NCBI GenBank assembly: GCA_027422505.1
Contig: JAPQWV010001079.1
Coordinates: forward strand, 1-64,000
Direction of reading: 5' to 3'
Length of the DNA: 64,000 nucleotides
From: Craterostigma plantagineum
Taxonomy: Eukaryota > Streptophyta > Magnoliopsida > Lamiales > Linderniaceae
The first letter of the stretch is position 1, and every line of letters starts with the position of its first letter. A program made the translations under genes and the position numbers. The notes under the pieces were generated by a model. It saw only the letters and a list, made by a program, of their open reading frames with translations, was not told the DNA's origin and ran no database searches. Positions 23,205 to 33,554 of this stretch are shown piece after piece.

Positions 23205-26200
23205 TGTGGTGACCCAGACCTCCGCTACCTATTCTAGCGTATTCGTACATGCCTAACGAGTTGTATTTGGGAAAGAATATTGAAATTTGCGTATAAATTT
23301 TTCTCTTTTCCATTTAGATAATGGAACGTTGTTCGGTACACGGCAAAAGAATTCTTGTCAATTCCTAACTACATACATGGCCTAATTACACGGGAAATGT
23401 ATGACGGCTCAGCAAAAGAGTTCCTATGTGCTCGGCCTCACAGGTCGTCATCCATACACACACTTCCACCCCAAAAGCAGCGGAAAGCTTCAAAAGATAG
23501 GACTTGCTCCAAAAGCAATCACGTACCGTGGTCGCTGGTACCTACAACACATAACGCAAGAGGTGAGCCGCCGTGGCTCAGTAAGCAGAAATTATGCATG
23601 AATGCACGTGTCACTCCTACGCAAAGGCAATCCATGCCTATGGACATAACACTCCGCGAAGGCGATCCGCGCCGATGCACAGTACTCCGCAAAGGCGATC
23701 CGCACCGATGCACATAATACTCGTACTAACCTAACTCAGGGCCCTCGGCTAATCTTACTATGCCCCACAATGAGCTCACGTCCATCAAGGACAAATGCAA
23801 CAGTGGTCCACGTCGGATGGCGGTACACTAGGATGCACATCGTTCCCCTAGGTCTCTATATGTACCTGGTCGTCCCCGACTGTCCGGCGGTCGCTCACGC
23901 TAGTAGCCCACGCTGAGGTAGCCTACACCAGGGTTCTACCCTGTGTCGTTTATATCCTCAGGTCACACCCTCAAGGTCGCACCTTATTGCCACGGGCATT
24001 GCCCAATCACAAACCTTTATATATTTACATAATATTACGACGATGCTAAATGCCGCCCTGGTGGCATAGAAGAGTAGTCCTGACTCAACTGCGAGTCGAC
24101 AACGCATGCCCATATCGGCAAGTATCAATCCCTTTCAAGCGATGCCTCAAATGAATACTTAGCTCATACAACCCTCCCACATATAATCGTGCATGCTCGT
24201 GAGTATGAAATGCAAAATAATGCCAATTATACTTACCACGGGAAAACATATCAATTAATTCAGGTAATCACGAAGTCAAAGAGGCACGTAGTCACACAAA
24301 TCAGGCACACGCAATTAAGTTATGTGTTGTAGTTGAATTTCTACTTACCTGTGTCCGTCGACTAATGCTACTGTTCCGGTGAATTTCCTATGTCCCGACC
24401 TTATGCATAAACAATTAATATCAGTATGCTATTTAATTATTTAGATTAGATAAGTACTCGAAATTCATAGTGTTGAAGTATTATTTCTAATGTTGCATTC
24501 GAAAGTAATTATTAATTTAAATTCGCTGGAGACCCTAATTCATAAAATATATGGCCTGTTTCTACTTCGCATATTCGTTCTAAAATTACTAGGGTTCGCC
24601 AGGTTCTAAATTTAATTCGCGAAGTGTCTTAAGTAAGGGTTCGTGAATTTACCAACATTACCTCTTAATTCGCCAAAGTTGTTCTAGTTTGCCAAATATC
24701 CCAACCTAGTTCGTGAATTGTAAATTCTAAACTTAAGGTTCGCGAAGCATGTTGCTTACTCATAGTTCGTGAAATCATTTCAACCTAGTTCGTGAATTGC
24801 ATCCTAGTTCGCGATCTCATAGTTCGCGAATTACTATTTTTACAATTATGGGATTCGCGAATTTACATGCTCCCTAATTCGTCAACTCGTTGAGTTCGTA
24901 TAATTCCAAACTCGCCAAGCTGGATTCGTGGAGTGTTATGACTTCGCAATGCTCGAGTTCGGCAACTATGCTCGGTTCGCAAAGTGTGTGAGTTTGCGAA
25001 ATGCCTTGGGTTCGCTAACCTCATGGATTCGTCAAGTGGTTCGTTTCGCGAAGTGGCCAAGTTCGCCAATTAAGTCCACGAAGCATTGCATGGATTCGCC
25101 AAACTCCAATGAATTCGCCAAGTTTGATCGGCCCGCAAAATGTATGAGTTCGCCGATTTTGGTCGACCTGCGAAATGTATGGGTTCGCGAACTAGGGTTC
25201 GCCAACCCCATCGGATTCGTGAAATGCCTAACCTTGCAAAACCATTTGCGAAGTTGAATCCTAATTTGCCAAACGAGCTTGCCAAGTCTTGGATTCGCCA
25301 ACATGGCTCAATCCGCAAAGCTGCCGAGTTCGCCAAATGGGACCGATTCGCGAAAACCCTCAATTCACCACTTTTAGGGTTCGTGATCTTGCTTTGCCAA
25401 GAATTCGTGGTCTTCGATTCGCCAACTTCCTTTGGTTCGTGAAATCTAGTTCACGACATGCTCGACCCACCAAATCATTATTTGCGAACTCATGCAACAA
25501 TGCATTTTCAGTTCGCCAAACTTAAGGGTTCCTATAATTTGCGGTCTAGGGTTCGTGAAGCTTTCATTTCACGAATCCTTTTCCTACGAACACTTTCCAA
25601 TTCGCGAAAACTCTTTGTCTAAGATCAAAAAGCTACTTTTTTCCCAAGAACATTTTGAAGGCCGATATGAACTCCTAAATCCCTAAAATTCGAGCTCACT
25701 ATAAATGCAAACTTAGACTTATTTTTCGTGCCTAATAATTCCTAAACATGTTATCATAGAATTAAAACCCCAAATCATGGCGAGAAAGTGTACTTTCGAG
25801 GATTAAAGTTGCACAAACCCTAGAAAGTGGGTATTTTCGTGTTCATAGTCCTTAGAATACCTTATGACTTAAATAAGAACATAAAGATCATGATAGAGAC
25901 TCATACCTAGTCCAATCTTCGTGTGGATTCACTTCGGTTTCTTCTTCTTTACTTCAGTTTCGATGGCTTCTTTGTAAATGGTTTTTTTGAGAGATTAAAG
26001 CTTTAAATAGATATTTTTTTATGGGTGAGAAGACATGTTACGTGATTTTTCCTTGTTTTAAGGGATTTTTATTTTCAAAGTTTGACTCACATAAGTTGGG
26101 CCTAAGTTTAAATTAAATCCTAGCCCAATCAAAATTCATAGCCCCACTTCTATTCTTACAAATTAATATTATCATTTCTATTTTCCTAGTTTCCTATTTT

Positions 26201-26700
26201 TCGAAAAATCCTCATATAAGTTAAATGTTGTCCCTTACATTAGCCCCTACTCATCCACTTTGAGCCTTCTCCGGTTCCCTTTTCTTCATTTGAAACCCAT
26301 TCCAAGCATTTAACCGATTTGTATATTTTTCGGAGGGGTGTTCAAACGAGGAAAGAAGGGGGAGGAAAGAGGAGAAACGATGGCAAAAGAAGGCATTGCT
26401 CAACGCACAAAAAGCAGACCAAAGGAACCTGCCTTCCAACTATCTACATCACAAATTCTTACAAGGTGACATGGATCGTGCTGTGAACTTCTCCGTCGAT
26501 AATCTCGTGCGCTCGTCACGACGCCTCGAAAGAGGAGCACCTCGAAGTGAACTTCTCGAACGATAATCCGGTCTTATATCATGAAACGAGAAGAGGAGCG
26601 CAACCGTATGAATTTCATAACCGTGAACTTTTCCAAAAGGATAATCTCTGAAACCTCCTTAGGGAATAAGAGAAGTGGAGCACGGTTTCGGCCCGAGAAC
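23205..26700 (-). mobile_element. Tekay/Del-type Gypsy LTR remnant (solo or truncated)
   Basis: It starts TGTGGTGACCC at 23205. Read on the minus strand it shares ordered blocks with the LTRs at 43500-46489 and 51148-54155. Examples: GATCACGTACCG-type text near 23516; the CGCAAAGGC(A/G)ATCCGCG(C/A)C(G/A)ATGC block near 23650-23710; TCTTCTATGC-type text plus GCCCATATCGGC near 24060-24115; CAGGTAAGT-type text near 24350; and the GTATGAGTCTCTATC block near 25890-25910. The outer (U3) end is not found. By comparison with the other LTR it should lie near 26.7 kb. The 5 bp before the start are GAAGC, and I could not find the matching duplication, so solo LTR versus truncation is open. Confidence 0.7.
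24480..25620. repeat. Dense array of degenerate TTCGCGAA-like words
   Basis: Over about 1.1 kb the words TTCGCGAA, TTCGCCAA, TTCGTGAA, TTTGCGAA and close variants occur more than 50 times, usually preceded by A or G, with spacing mostly 15-30 bp and no fixed period. Many are perfect 8 bp palindromes. Between them the sequence is not repeated. The array lies within U3 of the Gypsy LTR remnant, between two blocks conserved with the other Gypsy LTR family in the window. It is not a simple tandem repeat. Confidence 0.85.
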
Positions 26701-26770
26701 TAACAAGAAGAACTTCGCCCACGATAGTCTCCTATAGCCTCGTGGAGAAGCGGAGCTTCAGCTTGAGCAT
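26483..26770. repeat. Four imperfect ~75 bp tandem units
   Basis: Units begin at about 26483, 26547, 26623 and 26707. Each has the skeleton GTGAACTTCTC (or AGAACTTCGC in the last), then CGATAATC (GATAGTCTCC in the last), then a variable middle, then GAGAAG/AGGAGC. Similarity is easy to see but divergent, so it is an old local duplication. Confidence 0.7.
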
Positions 26771-27089
26771 AAAAGGGGATAGAAGGAAAAAAAGGATGAA
26801 AAGTAGAAAAAAAATGCCGGTGGAGAAGAAAGACGAGGAAATGGACGACGAACAATTAAAGCTCACATCTCCCATATCTTTCCTTCCCTTCTAAGTCAAA
26901 GCCTAATTAAATCCTTCAAAGTCCCTTTGATTCCCAAACAACGACCCTTCGCATATGTGAAATGATTAAAAACGCCTCGATCACTGGTAAATTGACATAA
27001 AATTGCTTGTGTTGACTTGAGTGATATAAATATAAAATCCCAAGTTAAAAAAAATAGAGTGCTAGAGTGAACCTAGTGAGAGTTGTCGA
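26771..27089. other. Unassigned AT-rich stretch
   Basis: A purine-rich run near 26780-26850 is followed by AT-rich DNA. There is no coding frame and no repeat beyond short A-rich runs. Confidence 0.5.
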
Positions 27090-28317
27090 AACGGATGATT
27101 CTATGAACATAGGACTTTTAGTTTGTTGACATGACTTGACGGCATATGGTCTTTTCACGTGTCCAGTGAAATTTTAGGCGTGACGTTGATCGAAGCAAAA
27201 TAATCTGACCTCATGCTATTAATAACATTAGTATACATAAGAAAATATAAAAAAAATAAAATAAAAATAAAATAATAATAATACTAATATATATATATAT
27301 ATATTTAAAAGATAATATTTTCTTGCTCTTCTGGCTTAGTTTTTTAAATAAAACAAAAAAAAAGCTGAAAACAAATCGCACATTATGCCGTGCAATTTTA
27401 CGTTATCTGTATTGAACTGGTAAAATGCAAATATTTGTTCTTGCTCATACCCTCGCGCATAAGTTTGATTACATGATTAGGGGACCATGTATCTCAAATA
27501 AATTGATCAAATTGCGTGTTTTGAATGTTTGCTACTTCGATTGATTTACTCTTTTGTATGATTAAATCAAGTATGGTGCTGAGGGGGAGCAGTTACAAAA
27601 TATTATGCCTTGAGATCCAAATATTTTTGATGTTTTCCTCTAAGTGTTGCAGATATTTTCGATTCTGATTCCTTGCTACACCACACTTCAATGAGGAGGA
27701 CTTCGCAATTTTTCACGTTTTGGAGCTTACGGCATTGATACCAAAATGGGGAGCCTTATTAAAATTAATTTTTGATTAACTCTAACATTTTGGACTCTTT
27801 GCTCTAAGTAATGCAGATTTTTCGAAAATCACCTGGGGAGCCAGATGTCATTGTTCAGAGGTTCAGGGAGTTAATTGCTTTTACTTTTAATACATAAAGG
27901 AGAAATTATGTGGTTTTAATTGAAATATGGGTCACTCGGAAAACATAGGATAACCTACAATTGAGAAATTGGATGAAATTAGTATTTTTTTATCGCAGTT
28001 TCTCGAGCGAAAATTGAATTGGGACCAAATAGTAATTTTCGCTTCCAGCTTTTCGAGCGAATAAATCGGGATCAAATGAAAATTTTCAATCTAAGTTTCT
28101 CGAGCGAAAATTAAAAATGGGTCTGTCTAATCAGCAAACCCAAAATGTCTAATCCGCCCATTAAAACAAACTAACTTTCTGCAGTCGAAAAACGTTATCG
28201 CACGCATAAATTCCAAATTGAAAACCCTTAATCGCAAAATTCTACAGTTGAAAATTTTTCTCTCGCGAAAAACACATCAGAAAGACGAACATCTAAATCA
28301 AATTTTTTCTTCGATTT
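27090..28317 (+). mobile_element. Second Sirevirus-type spacer fragment, inverted relative to 7961-9213
   Basis: Read in reverse complement, blocks of this stretch match 7961-9213. Examples are GTCAAGTCATGT with its surroundings, the CACGCCTAAAATTTCAC region, and the ATGACATCTGGCTC block (plus-strand GAGCCAGATGTCAT near 27839). PPT-like tracts read GAGGGGGAGCAG near 27578, AATGGGGAGCC near 27746 and CTGGGGAGCC near 27833. At about 27988-28115 three copies of a ~50 bp unit share the core TTTCTCGAGCGAAAATT. An AT microsatellite lies at 27240-27310. It is non-coding. Confidence 0.6.
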
Positions 28318-28560
28318 TCAACTGATTATTGTCTTCCTGAGGTAGATTTGACTTCTGTTTGGTGTTTGCGTGTCTTTAATCTCCGTTATCGTCAAGCTAG
28401 CGCAAGTACAGATCAATGGGATCCCCATCCTTGGAAGATACTTTTTGGAATTATCAACAAGTGTCTGTCGCCAAAGCACGTTGGGTTCGACAAAGGCAAC
28501 GGCAATATACTTTGCATCTTCCATGGCATCTCGTTCTCCCGAAATTACGATTTCTCCCAG
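28318..28560 (-). pseudogene. Copia RNase H remnant
   Basis: The minus frame reads DAKYIAVAFVEPNVLWRQTL, then GIPLICTCASLTI. It aligns by eye with the Copia RNase H core (STAEAEYIA, then VLWMKQTL, then IPLxCDNTSA). The catalytic D/E surroundings are substituted and the following HSRTKHI block is unrecognisable. The fragment is only about 80 codons and has no neighbours from the same element in the expected orientation. Confidence 0.55.
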
Positions 28561-28570
28561 CTGATCTGAA

Positions 28571-29267
28571 ATGATCATGGAGAACAAATCAGATAGAAGG
28601 AGAAGGAGCGATCGAAGAATGTGCCGTATGCTAGGTGGTTCTCGGTCATCATCAGACAACTCATTGAGATTCACGAGAACATCCCTCGTCTACCTCCAGG
28701 AGGGAACTACCAACCACCCAGGCTCAAATTCTTTCACCACCCACAGACTCACGGATCTTGATCAGCCATTGATGTCGATCCGTTCGAGCTGGTTCGTCTC
28801 GTCGACCCCACAGGAGACACGTATCGCCTGTACAATCGAAAAAACCATCTCACGGATCAAATGATTCGAGGGCCCCCGACAGACTTTGTAGTGAGCTCTC
28901 AACAACAACACCACAGCGCTGAGGCCGAGTTGATAAATCAAGTGGCCCAGGAGCTTGAACAGATGCCTCCAACTCAAGAAGCCAACTACCTGATTTAGAT
29001 GCCATGTTGATTGATACAGTGGCACAGGAGTTGGAACTCGAGGCTCCACAACAAGTACTCGAAGAAGAAGAAGAAGAAGGCCTAATTATTGTAGAAGTGC
29101 TTCAAGAACCAATTGAGGAGGTTCCTACCAATGAAGCACCGCTCGAGAAGGAAATGGGGCCCAACTCACTTCGTTCATGTAATATGGGAATGTTTTTACA
29201 TATGGAATTATTAATTTATAATTTATACGGGACCTATAGAAATTATCAAAAGTCTATTATCTTATAA
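28571..29267 (+). other. Unrecognised, frame-broken acidic ORFs
   Basis: One plus frame covers 28571-28864 (97 codons). A second, shifted frame around 28770-29000 reads DPFELVRLVDPTGDTYRLYN and VAQELEQMPP. A third, 29004-29267, begins AMLIDTVAQELELEAPQQ and continues with a run of six glutamates. The shared VAQELE word suggests these pieces once formed one protein rich in E, Q and P. I do not recognise the family. It could be a decayed transposon protein; no start, domain or intron signals support a host gene. Confidence 0.3.
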
Positions 29268-29269
29268 TT

Positions 29270-29640
29270 TTAGAGAATTTTTAATTTAGTACGTTATCCC
29301 CGAGTCGGGACCGGCCGGAAATATTATATAAAGAGTTTATTAAATTATCGCGTATTAATTTATAGAGTTTCTACTGTACTGCAACGTTAGATATTGTCAC
29401 AAAATTACTTAACTTTAAAGTTATTGTCTGTATAATATCACCCCCCCCCCCCTAAGTTCACCGGAGTCCTAAAATCATGGATTCAAGTATAGCTTCTTCC
29501 GCACACATTAGTGAACTAAGCTGTTTTTTCTAGCAAGCCAAATCCTTCGAGTTTTTTCCCACAAATTAAGCAATTCATACATTATTACTACGATTACTAC
29601 TCGTCGAACAAAGTACTCGAGTAGAGTGAAATAAAACACA
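29270..29640. other. Non-coding stretch with a C homopolymer
   Basis: AT-rich, no open frames. A run of about 13 C residues at 29430-29443 stands out and is a likely spot for assembly error. Nothing else is recognised. Confidence 0.6.
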
Positions 29641-29654
29641 AAGAAGAGCTACAT

Positions 29655-29660
29655 TTTATT
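29655..29660 (-). terminator. Candidate poly(A) signal of the DUF1685 gene
   Basis: The minus strand reads AATAAA (plus-strand TTTATT), about 520 bp downstream of the stop codon at 30179. It is the clearest signal on that strand in the downstream region. The intervening DNA contains AT microsatellites (29757-29776, 30128-30142) and a CA run (29961-29977) but no coding frame. Confidence 0.4.
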
Positions 29661-30178
29661 TGCCAAGAAAAAGGGGGTGCCATAATACAATAGAAAAGAT
29701 TAAACAGACTTCGTAAAGTTTACATTACGGTCATGCTCTGTATATACATATAAATATAATATATATATATATATATGTTGAATACTAACATATAACAGCT
29801 CATTCTTTACTAGTCTCTTTTCTGATAAGAGCAAGGCACGCATGCGTATGAGAATACACTCCGCGAAGTTAGTCTTCGCTATTCACATATTTCCACGATA
29901 CACAAGCAGAATGCTGAACAACCAAGAATAATCTAAAATAATATTCTCTACACACACATAACACACACACACACACATAAACCACATAGATAATGCTCCT
30001 CCAAGTTTGCTATTTCATGGACATCGAAATTCCTCCGCGTCCCCAAAAACGAGGCTCTGAGGAAGAAGGAAACAGGACATAATCGAAAGTATTAAGGCGA
30101 GATTTCTTTTCGTTTTGCACGAAATACGATATATATATATATGGCTTTATTATAGAGATGTCTCATTTTTTTCTATCT

Positions 30179-31724
30179 CTACGTGCATCCATTCGTCGTC
30201 GTATCCTTGATCTGATGATCTATGCAGTCCATCTCTCCCTTGAAGTTCGAAGATTGCATCACGGAGCACGCCACAGCTTGAGCCCAGTGCCTTAGTTTTG
30301 TCTTCACTTGCTGCGGCGATTCACCTGCAATTTTCGTCAAACTCATTCGATTTACTCGTATGCTGAAAGCATGAGCTCGAAGGGAGTATGTCATGTTTAA
30401 ATTCTATATATTATCTTTCCAACATGCCCTTTACGTGTAGGCTGATTTCTTTATTATCATGCCTTAAACGTATCATTTTCTTAAATTAGGACGAACTCAA
30501 GACCTCTTTGGTCCATGAGCTTGGATACCACATGGGAGAGCCTGTCATCATTATATTTTATAGGACGAACTCCATTTTTAGTTCCCGATGTTTGGGGTAT
30601 GTCCGTTTCCCGTGTTCCGATATACCACTTTTAGCTCCCAACTTATCAATTTTCTGTCGCTTTTTGCCCTACAATTAATTGACCGTTAGTTCGGATGGAT
30701 TTACGGGTTGGACCAACGGATATTACAGATCGGGTCAGGCTGATCCGAATTTTCCAAACCGATTGATAGAATTACGGCACGACCGTAAGTTCGAACTGAT
30801 CAGTCGCCCCATCTTCCATCCAAACTTACAATTTTAGTTAATCGAACGGCCAAAACGGCAAAAAGTTGAATACTAAAAGTGACATCTCGAAACACGTAAA
30901 AACAAAATACGCTCGTATCCCATATATTGTGGGCTAAATGACGTTCTCCTAATTTCAAACAAGGTTTTGTCTTTCCTATCCAATTGAGTATAACCCAACT
31001 CCACTCAAAATTGACACGTAGCACATTACACCCTACCCAACCATGTTAAAGCACATACTTGTGTTTCACTAAACACACATGACACATGTCATATTGGGTG
31101 TTGGGTTATTCCAAATTTAGCAGGTAAGCCAACGCCTTTAAACAAATAGGGTTTCTTATTCACATGCATGGATATTTTCCAACATCCTTCCTTACCCGGG
31201 CTACAAATCTTCCACGAGTCTGAATCGCTCGACGGGCTCCCATACGGTGAGCCGCACGTCAACCCGGCCGATGAAGACCCGCTACTGGCGGGGCTCACGA
31301 TTGGGCTCGTGGCGAGGAACCGTCGGTTGACCGCAAAGTATAGGTCCAGGGCGGGCAACGTGGTGCAGAGACGTTGGCCCGCGTGGTCCTCTTCAAACCC
31401 GAACCCTAGCTCGATGCATCCCTTGAGCTCCTTCATGTCCTCGTCTGTGATGTCCTCCGCGGAGGAGGATGAGATGATGTTGTTCCTCGTCCTTTCCTGT
31501 TGTAGCATGATCCTCTTCTCCCACATCATGTCCCGAGGCTTGCTCCCACCCCCGGCCCACATTGACAGCTGCTTCGAAAGCCGCCGCCTTTGGCCTCGCC
31601 AGAAGGGCGGCGCGTGCTCGAGTCGCCGGAGCTCCTCCTCGCTGATCTCTGGCGAGGAGGTGGTGGTAGTGGTGGGCGGCGGCGGTTGGTGGTGGTGGTG
31701 GTGGGCCTCGACAGACGAGCCCAT
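30179..31724 (-). CDS. DUF1685 family protein, two exons
   Basis: Exon 1 is 31724-31196 and exon 2 is 30324-30179. The 871 bp intron has GTAAG at 31195 and TTGCAG before 30324, and the junction falls in one glycine codon. The product is 224 residues. The N-terminus is low-complexity (HHHHH, PPPP, TTTTT runs). It continues with the DUF1685 signature EELRRLEHAPPFWRGQRRR near residue 30, then TDEDMKELKGCIELGFGFEE and LPALDLYFAVNRRF, a serine-rich linker, and WKICSPGESPQQVKTKLRHW across the splice. The block ending WAQAVACSV is the conserved C-terminal motif of the family. The biochemical role is not established for the family; no signal peptide or membrane segment is seen. A proximal pyrimidine tract (plus strand 31840-31880) lies upstream. 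The gene looks intact, and a fold-back element occupies its intron. Confidence 0.9.
30561..30952. mobile_element. Fold-back/MITE-like inverted repeat in the DUF1685 intron
   Basis: The left arm begins AGGACGAACTCCATTTTTAG near 30562. The right arm, reverse-complemented, begins AGGAGAACGTCATTTAGCCC near 30952. The similarity continues inwards (CACTTTTAG-type words, then TTTTTGCC, then AATT/GACCG-type words) for about 190 bp per arm with a short centre near 30770. Arms are divergent, so it is old. The flanking duplication was not resolved. Confidence 0.65.
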
Positions 31725-33145
31725 TAGTCTCTCCTTATTTTGTTAATCTAAAATGTTGGAAAAAATAGTGCGTGCGGCGAGCGGCGGCGGTTGTGGAATG
31801 GAGAAGGGCCGCTAGCCGCCGTGGAGGTGGTGGTGGGATTGGTTTTTTTCTTTTTTTCTTTTTGATCTTTTTTTTGTTGGAAAAAGAAGGTTGAAGGAAT
31901 GGTTGTTTTGTCTTATGAATTGACTTTTTGTGAATTGTTGGAAAAAAATGGGTTCCATGACTGATGTAGATCATTGTGGGGATGGGGAGGAAGTCCTTTG
32001 ATTTCGTTTGGGAGTCGATTTTCCTCCAGACGTTCCCAACTGTTGTTGTGTAAATTATACGATTATGTCGAGTATTTTTGCTTTTTTGAAAATGAAAAGC
32101 CAAACTTATAATTAAAACTCCCAAAATATTGAGATCTTCTTGTTTTATTTATTGCGGAACTGTTTTTGAGCTTATATCAAATGTGTCAACGAAACTGACA
32201 GAGTTCCGCATGGCCACTATCTGAATGGTCATGCGCTCAACATGTACCATTGGTCTTCCATATTACCTGCCAAGAGTCTAGTTTTAGTCCCTAATGTATT
32301 TCTGGGTAGTCCTAATGTTTATTGTAGGAATGTTTTTTGGTCTTCCATATTACCTGCCAAGAGTCTACTTTTAGTCCTCGATGTTACCGATTTTCTTGTT
32401 TTGGTCACTAGGTTAATAATCATTGTTTTAAAATGAATTTAACGCGTGAGAGCACATGATATCCCTTTTTACGACATAACTCTCATAATTCATCTTCTTC
32501 TTCGACTTTAATGCACATGAGCATCACTACTCATCAAATTTAGTCGGGAAATGATCAAATCCCACTTCAATGCTCGGTGTGTTCCTCCAAGATGCTGATA
32601 TGATAAAATAATGAATTAAAGGTATACTAGAGATGTTGTTTTATTTCTTAATATGTATGCAATTACCTTACACGACTTGTATTTCAAAACAGAGAGTATG
32701 TTTATAGTTGAAAACTTGAATGTTCAATAAATACTCAAAATAGGTATATAAACACTGAGAAATGATTGGGTAAATAGAAGATACTGACGTCTAGTTTTCT
32801 CGAAAAGATAAAAGTAATATTATTGTTTGAGCAAAATTCTAGTAAAAGTAAAGTTTGTGCTTGCTCTTATTAACTTTAAGGCGCATGTATAACTATTTGC
32901 ACAATCTATTTTATTGTTTAAATAAAATTATAAACCAACTTACTATAATACATATATATGTATGTATATATATAAAAATTACTGGTCCCCCTTCCAAAGG
33001 TGGGCCCGATGCGACCTCTTCATTTGCCTCATAAAGGCAACGGGCCTGAGAGGATGCCATGGAGATGATCTAAAGTAACATTTAAAAATCATATAATCTA
33101 TGAACCAAACAAGAACTTTGAATATTAGTATTATCTGAACACAGT
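31725..33145. other. Intergenic DNA upstream of the DUF1685 gene
   Basis: No coding frame is supported. A ~88 bp spaced direct duplication (the word GGTCTTCCATATTACCTGCC with flanks) occurs at about 32252 and 32340. AT microsatellites lie near 32950-32975. The promoter of the minus-strand DUF1685 gene must lie in the left part, but no convincing TATA box was found. Confidence 0.55.
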
Positions 33146-33554
33146 TGTTTGTCTAGCCATTTCAGTTTGTACTTGAATTGGGGGCATGATGTGAACTTCT
33201 CTAATGCCTCCCACAAGGCTTATTTTGTATCTCATGTGTAGAATATAAGTTTAGTTGTGCTTTGATTTCATTAGTTGTCCTTGTAATTAGGGGCTTTATT
33301 TGTATTTGTCCTTAATTTAGGACTAGTTTGTTATTTATACATTGAGCTTAATAGAGAATTTTAGTCAATTGATCTGAAAGGCTTCACAATCCAATTCTAG
33401 AGAGAGAACGTCATAAAACATTCTCTCACTACACGAATTCTCTCTCAAAGTTCTTCAACGAAGATTTTCGTCGAAATTCTATTTTCGATAATTCTAATCG
33501 ATTTCCTTAGGATTGAAGTCTAGGATCGTAGAGTTGATAATCTAGGGACCAACA
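33146..33554 (+). repeat. Copia-E 5' LTR (~0.4 kb) and PBS
   Basis: The end is well fixed: CCAACA at 33554 is followed by ATTAGTATCAGAGC (33555-33568), which is a tRNA-Met PBS with one substitution. A TATA-like TATTTATAC lies near 33331 and a CT-rich stretch with repeated CTCTC words before the end. The outer border is not certain because no second LTR is present. Confidence 0.65.

Noticed and set aside
31168..31746. 192-codon plus-strand ORF opposite DUF1685 exon 1
   Set aside because: Shadow of the real exon on the other strand; tryptophan and glycine runs mirror the histidine and proline runs of the coding frame.
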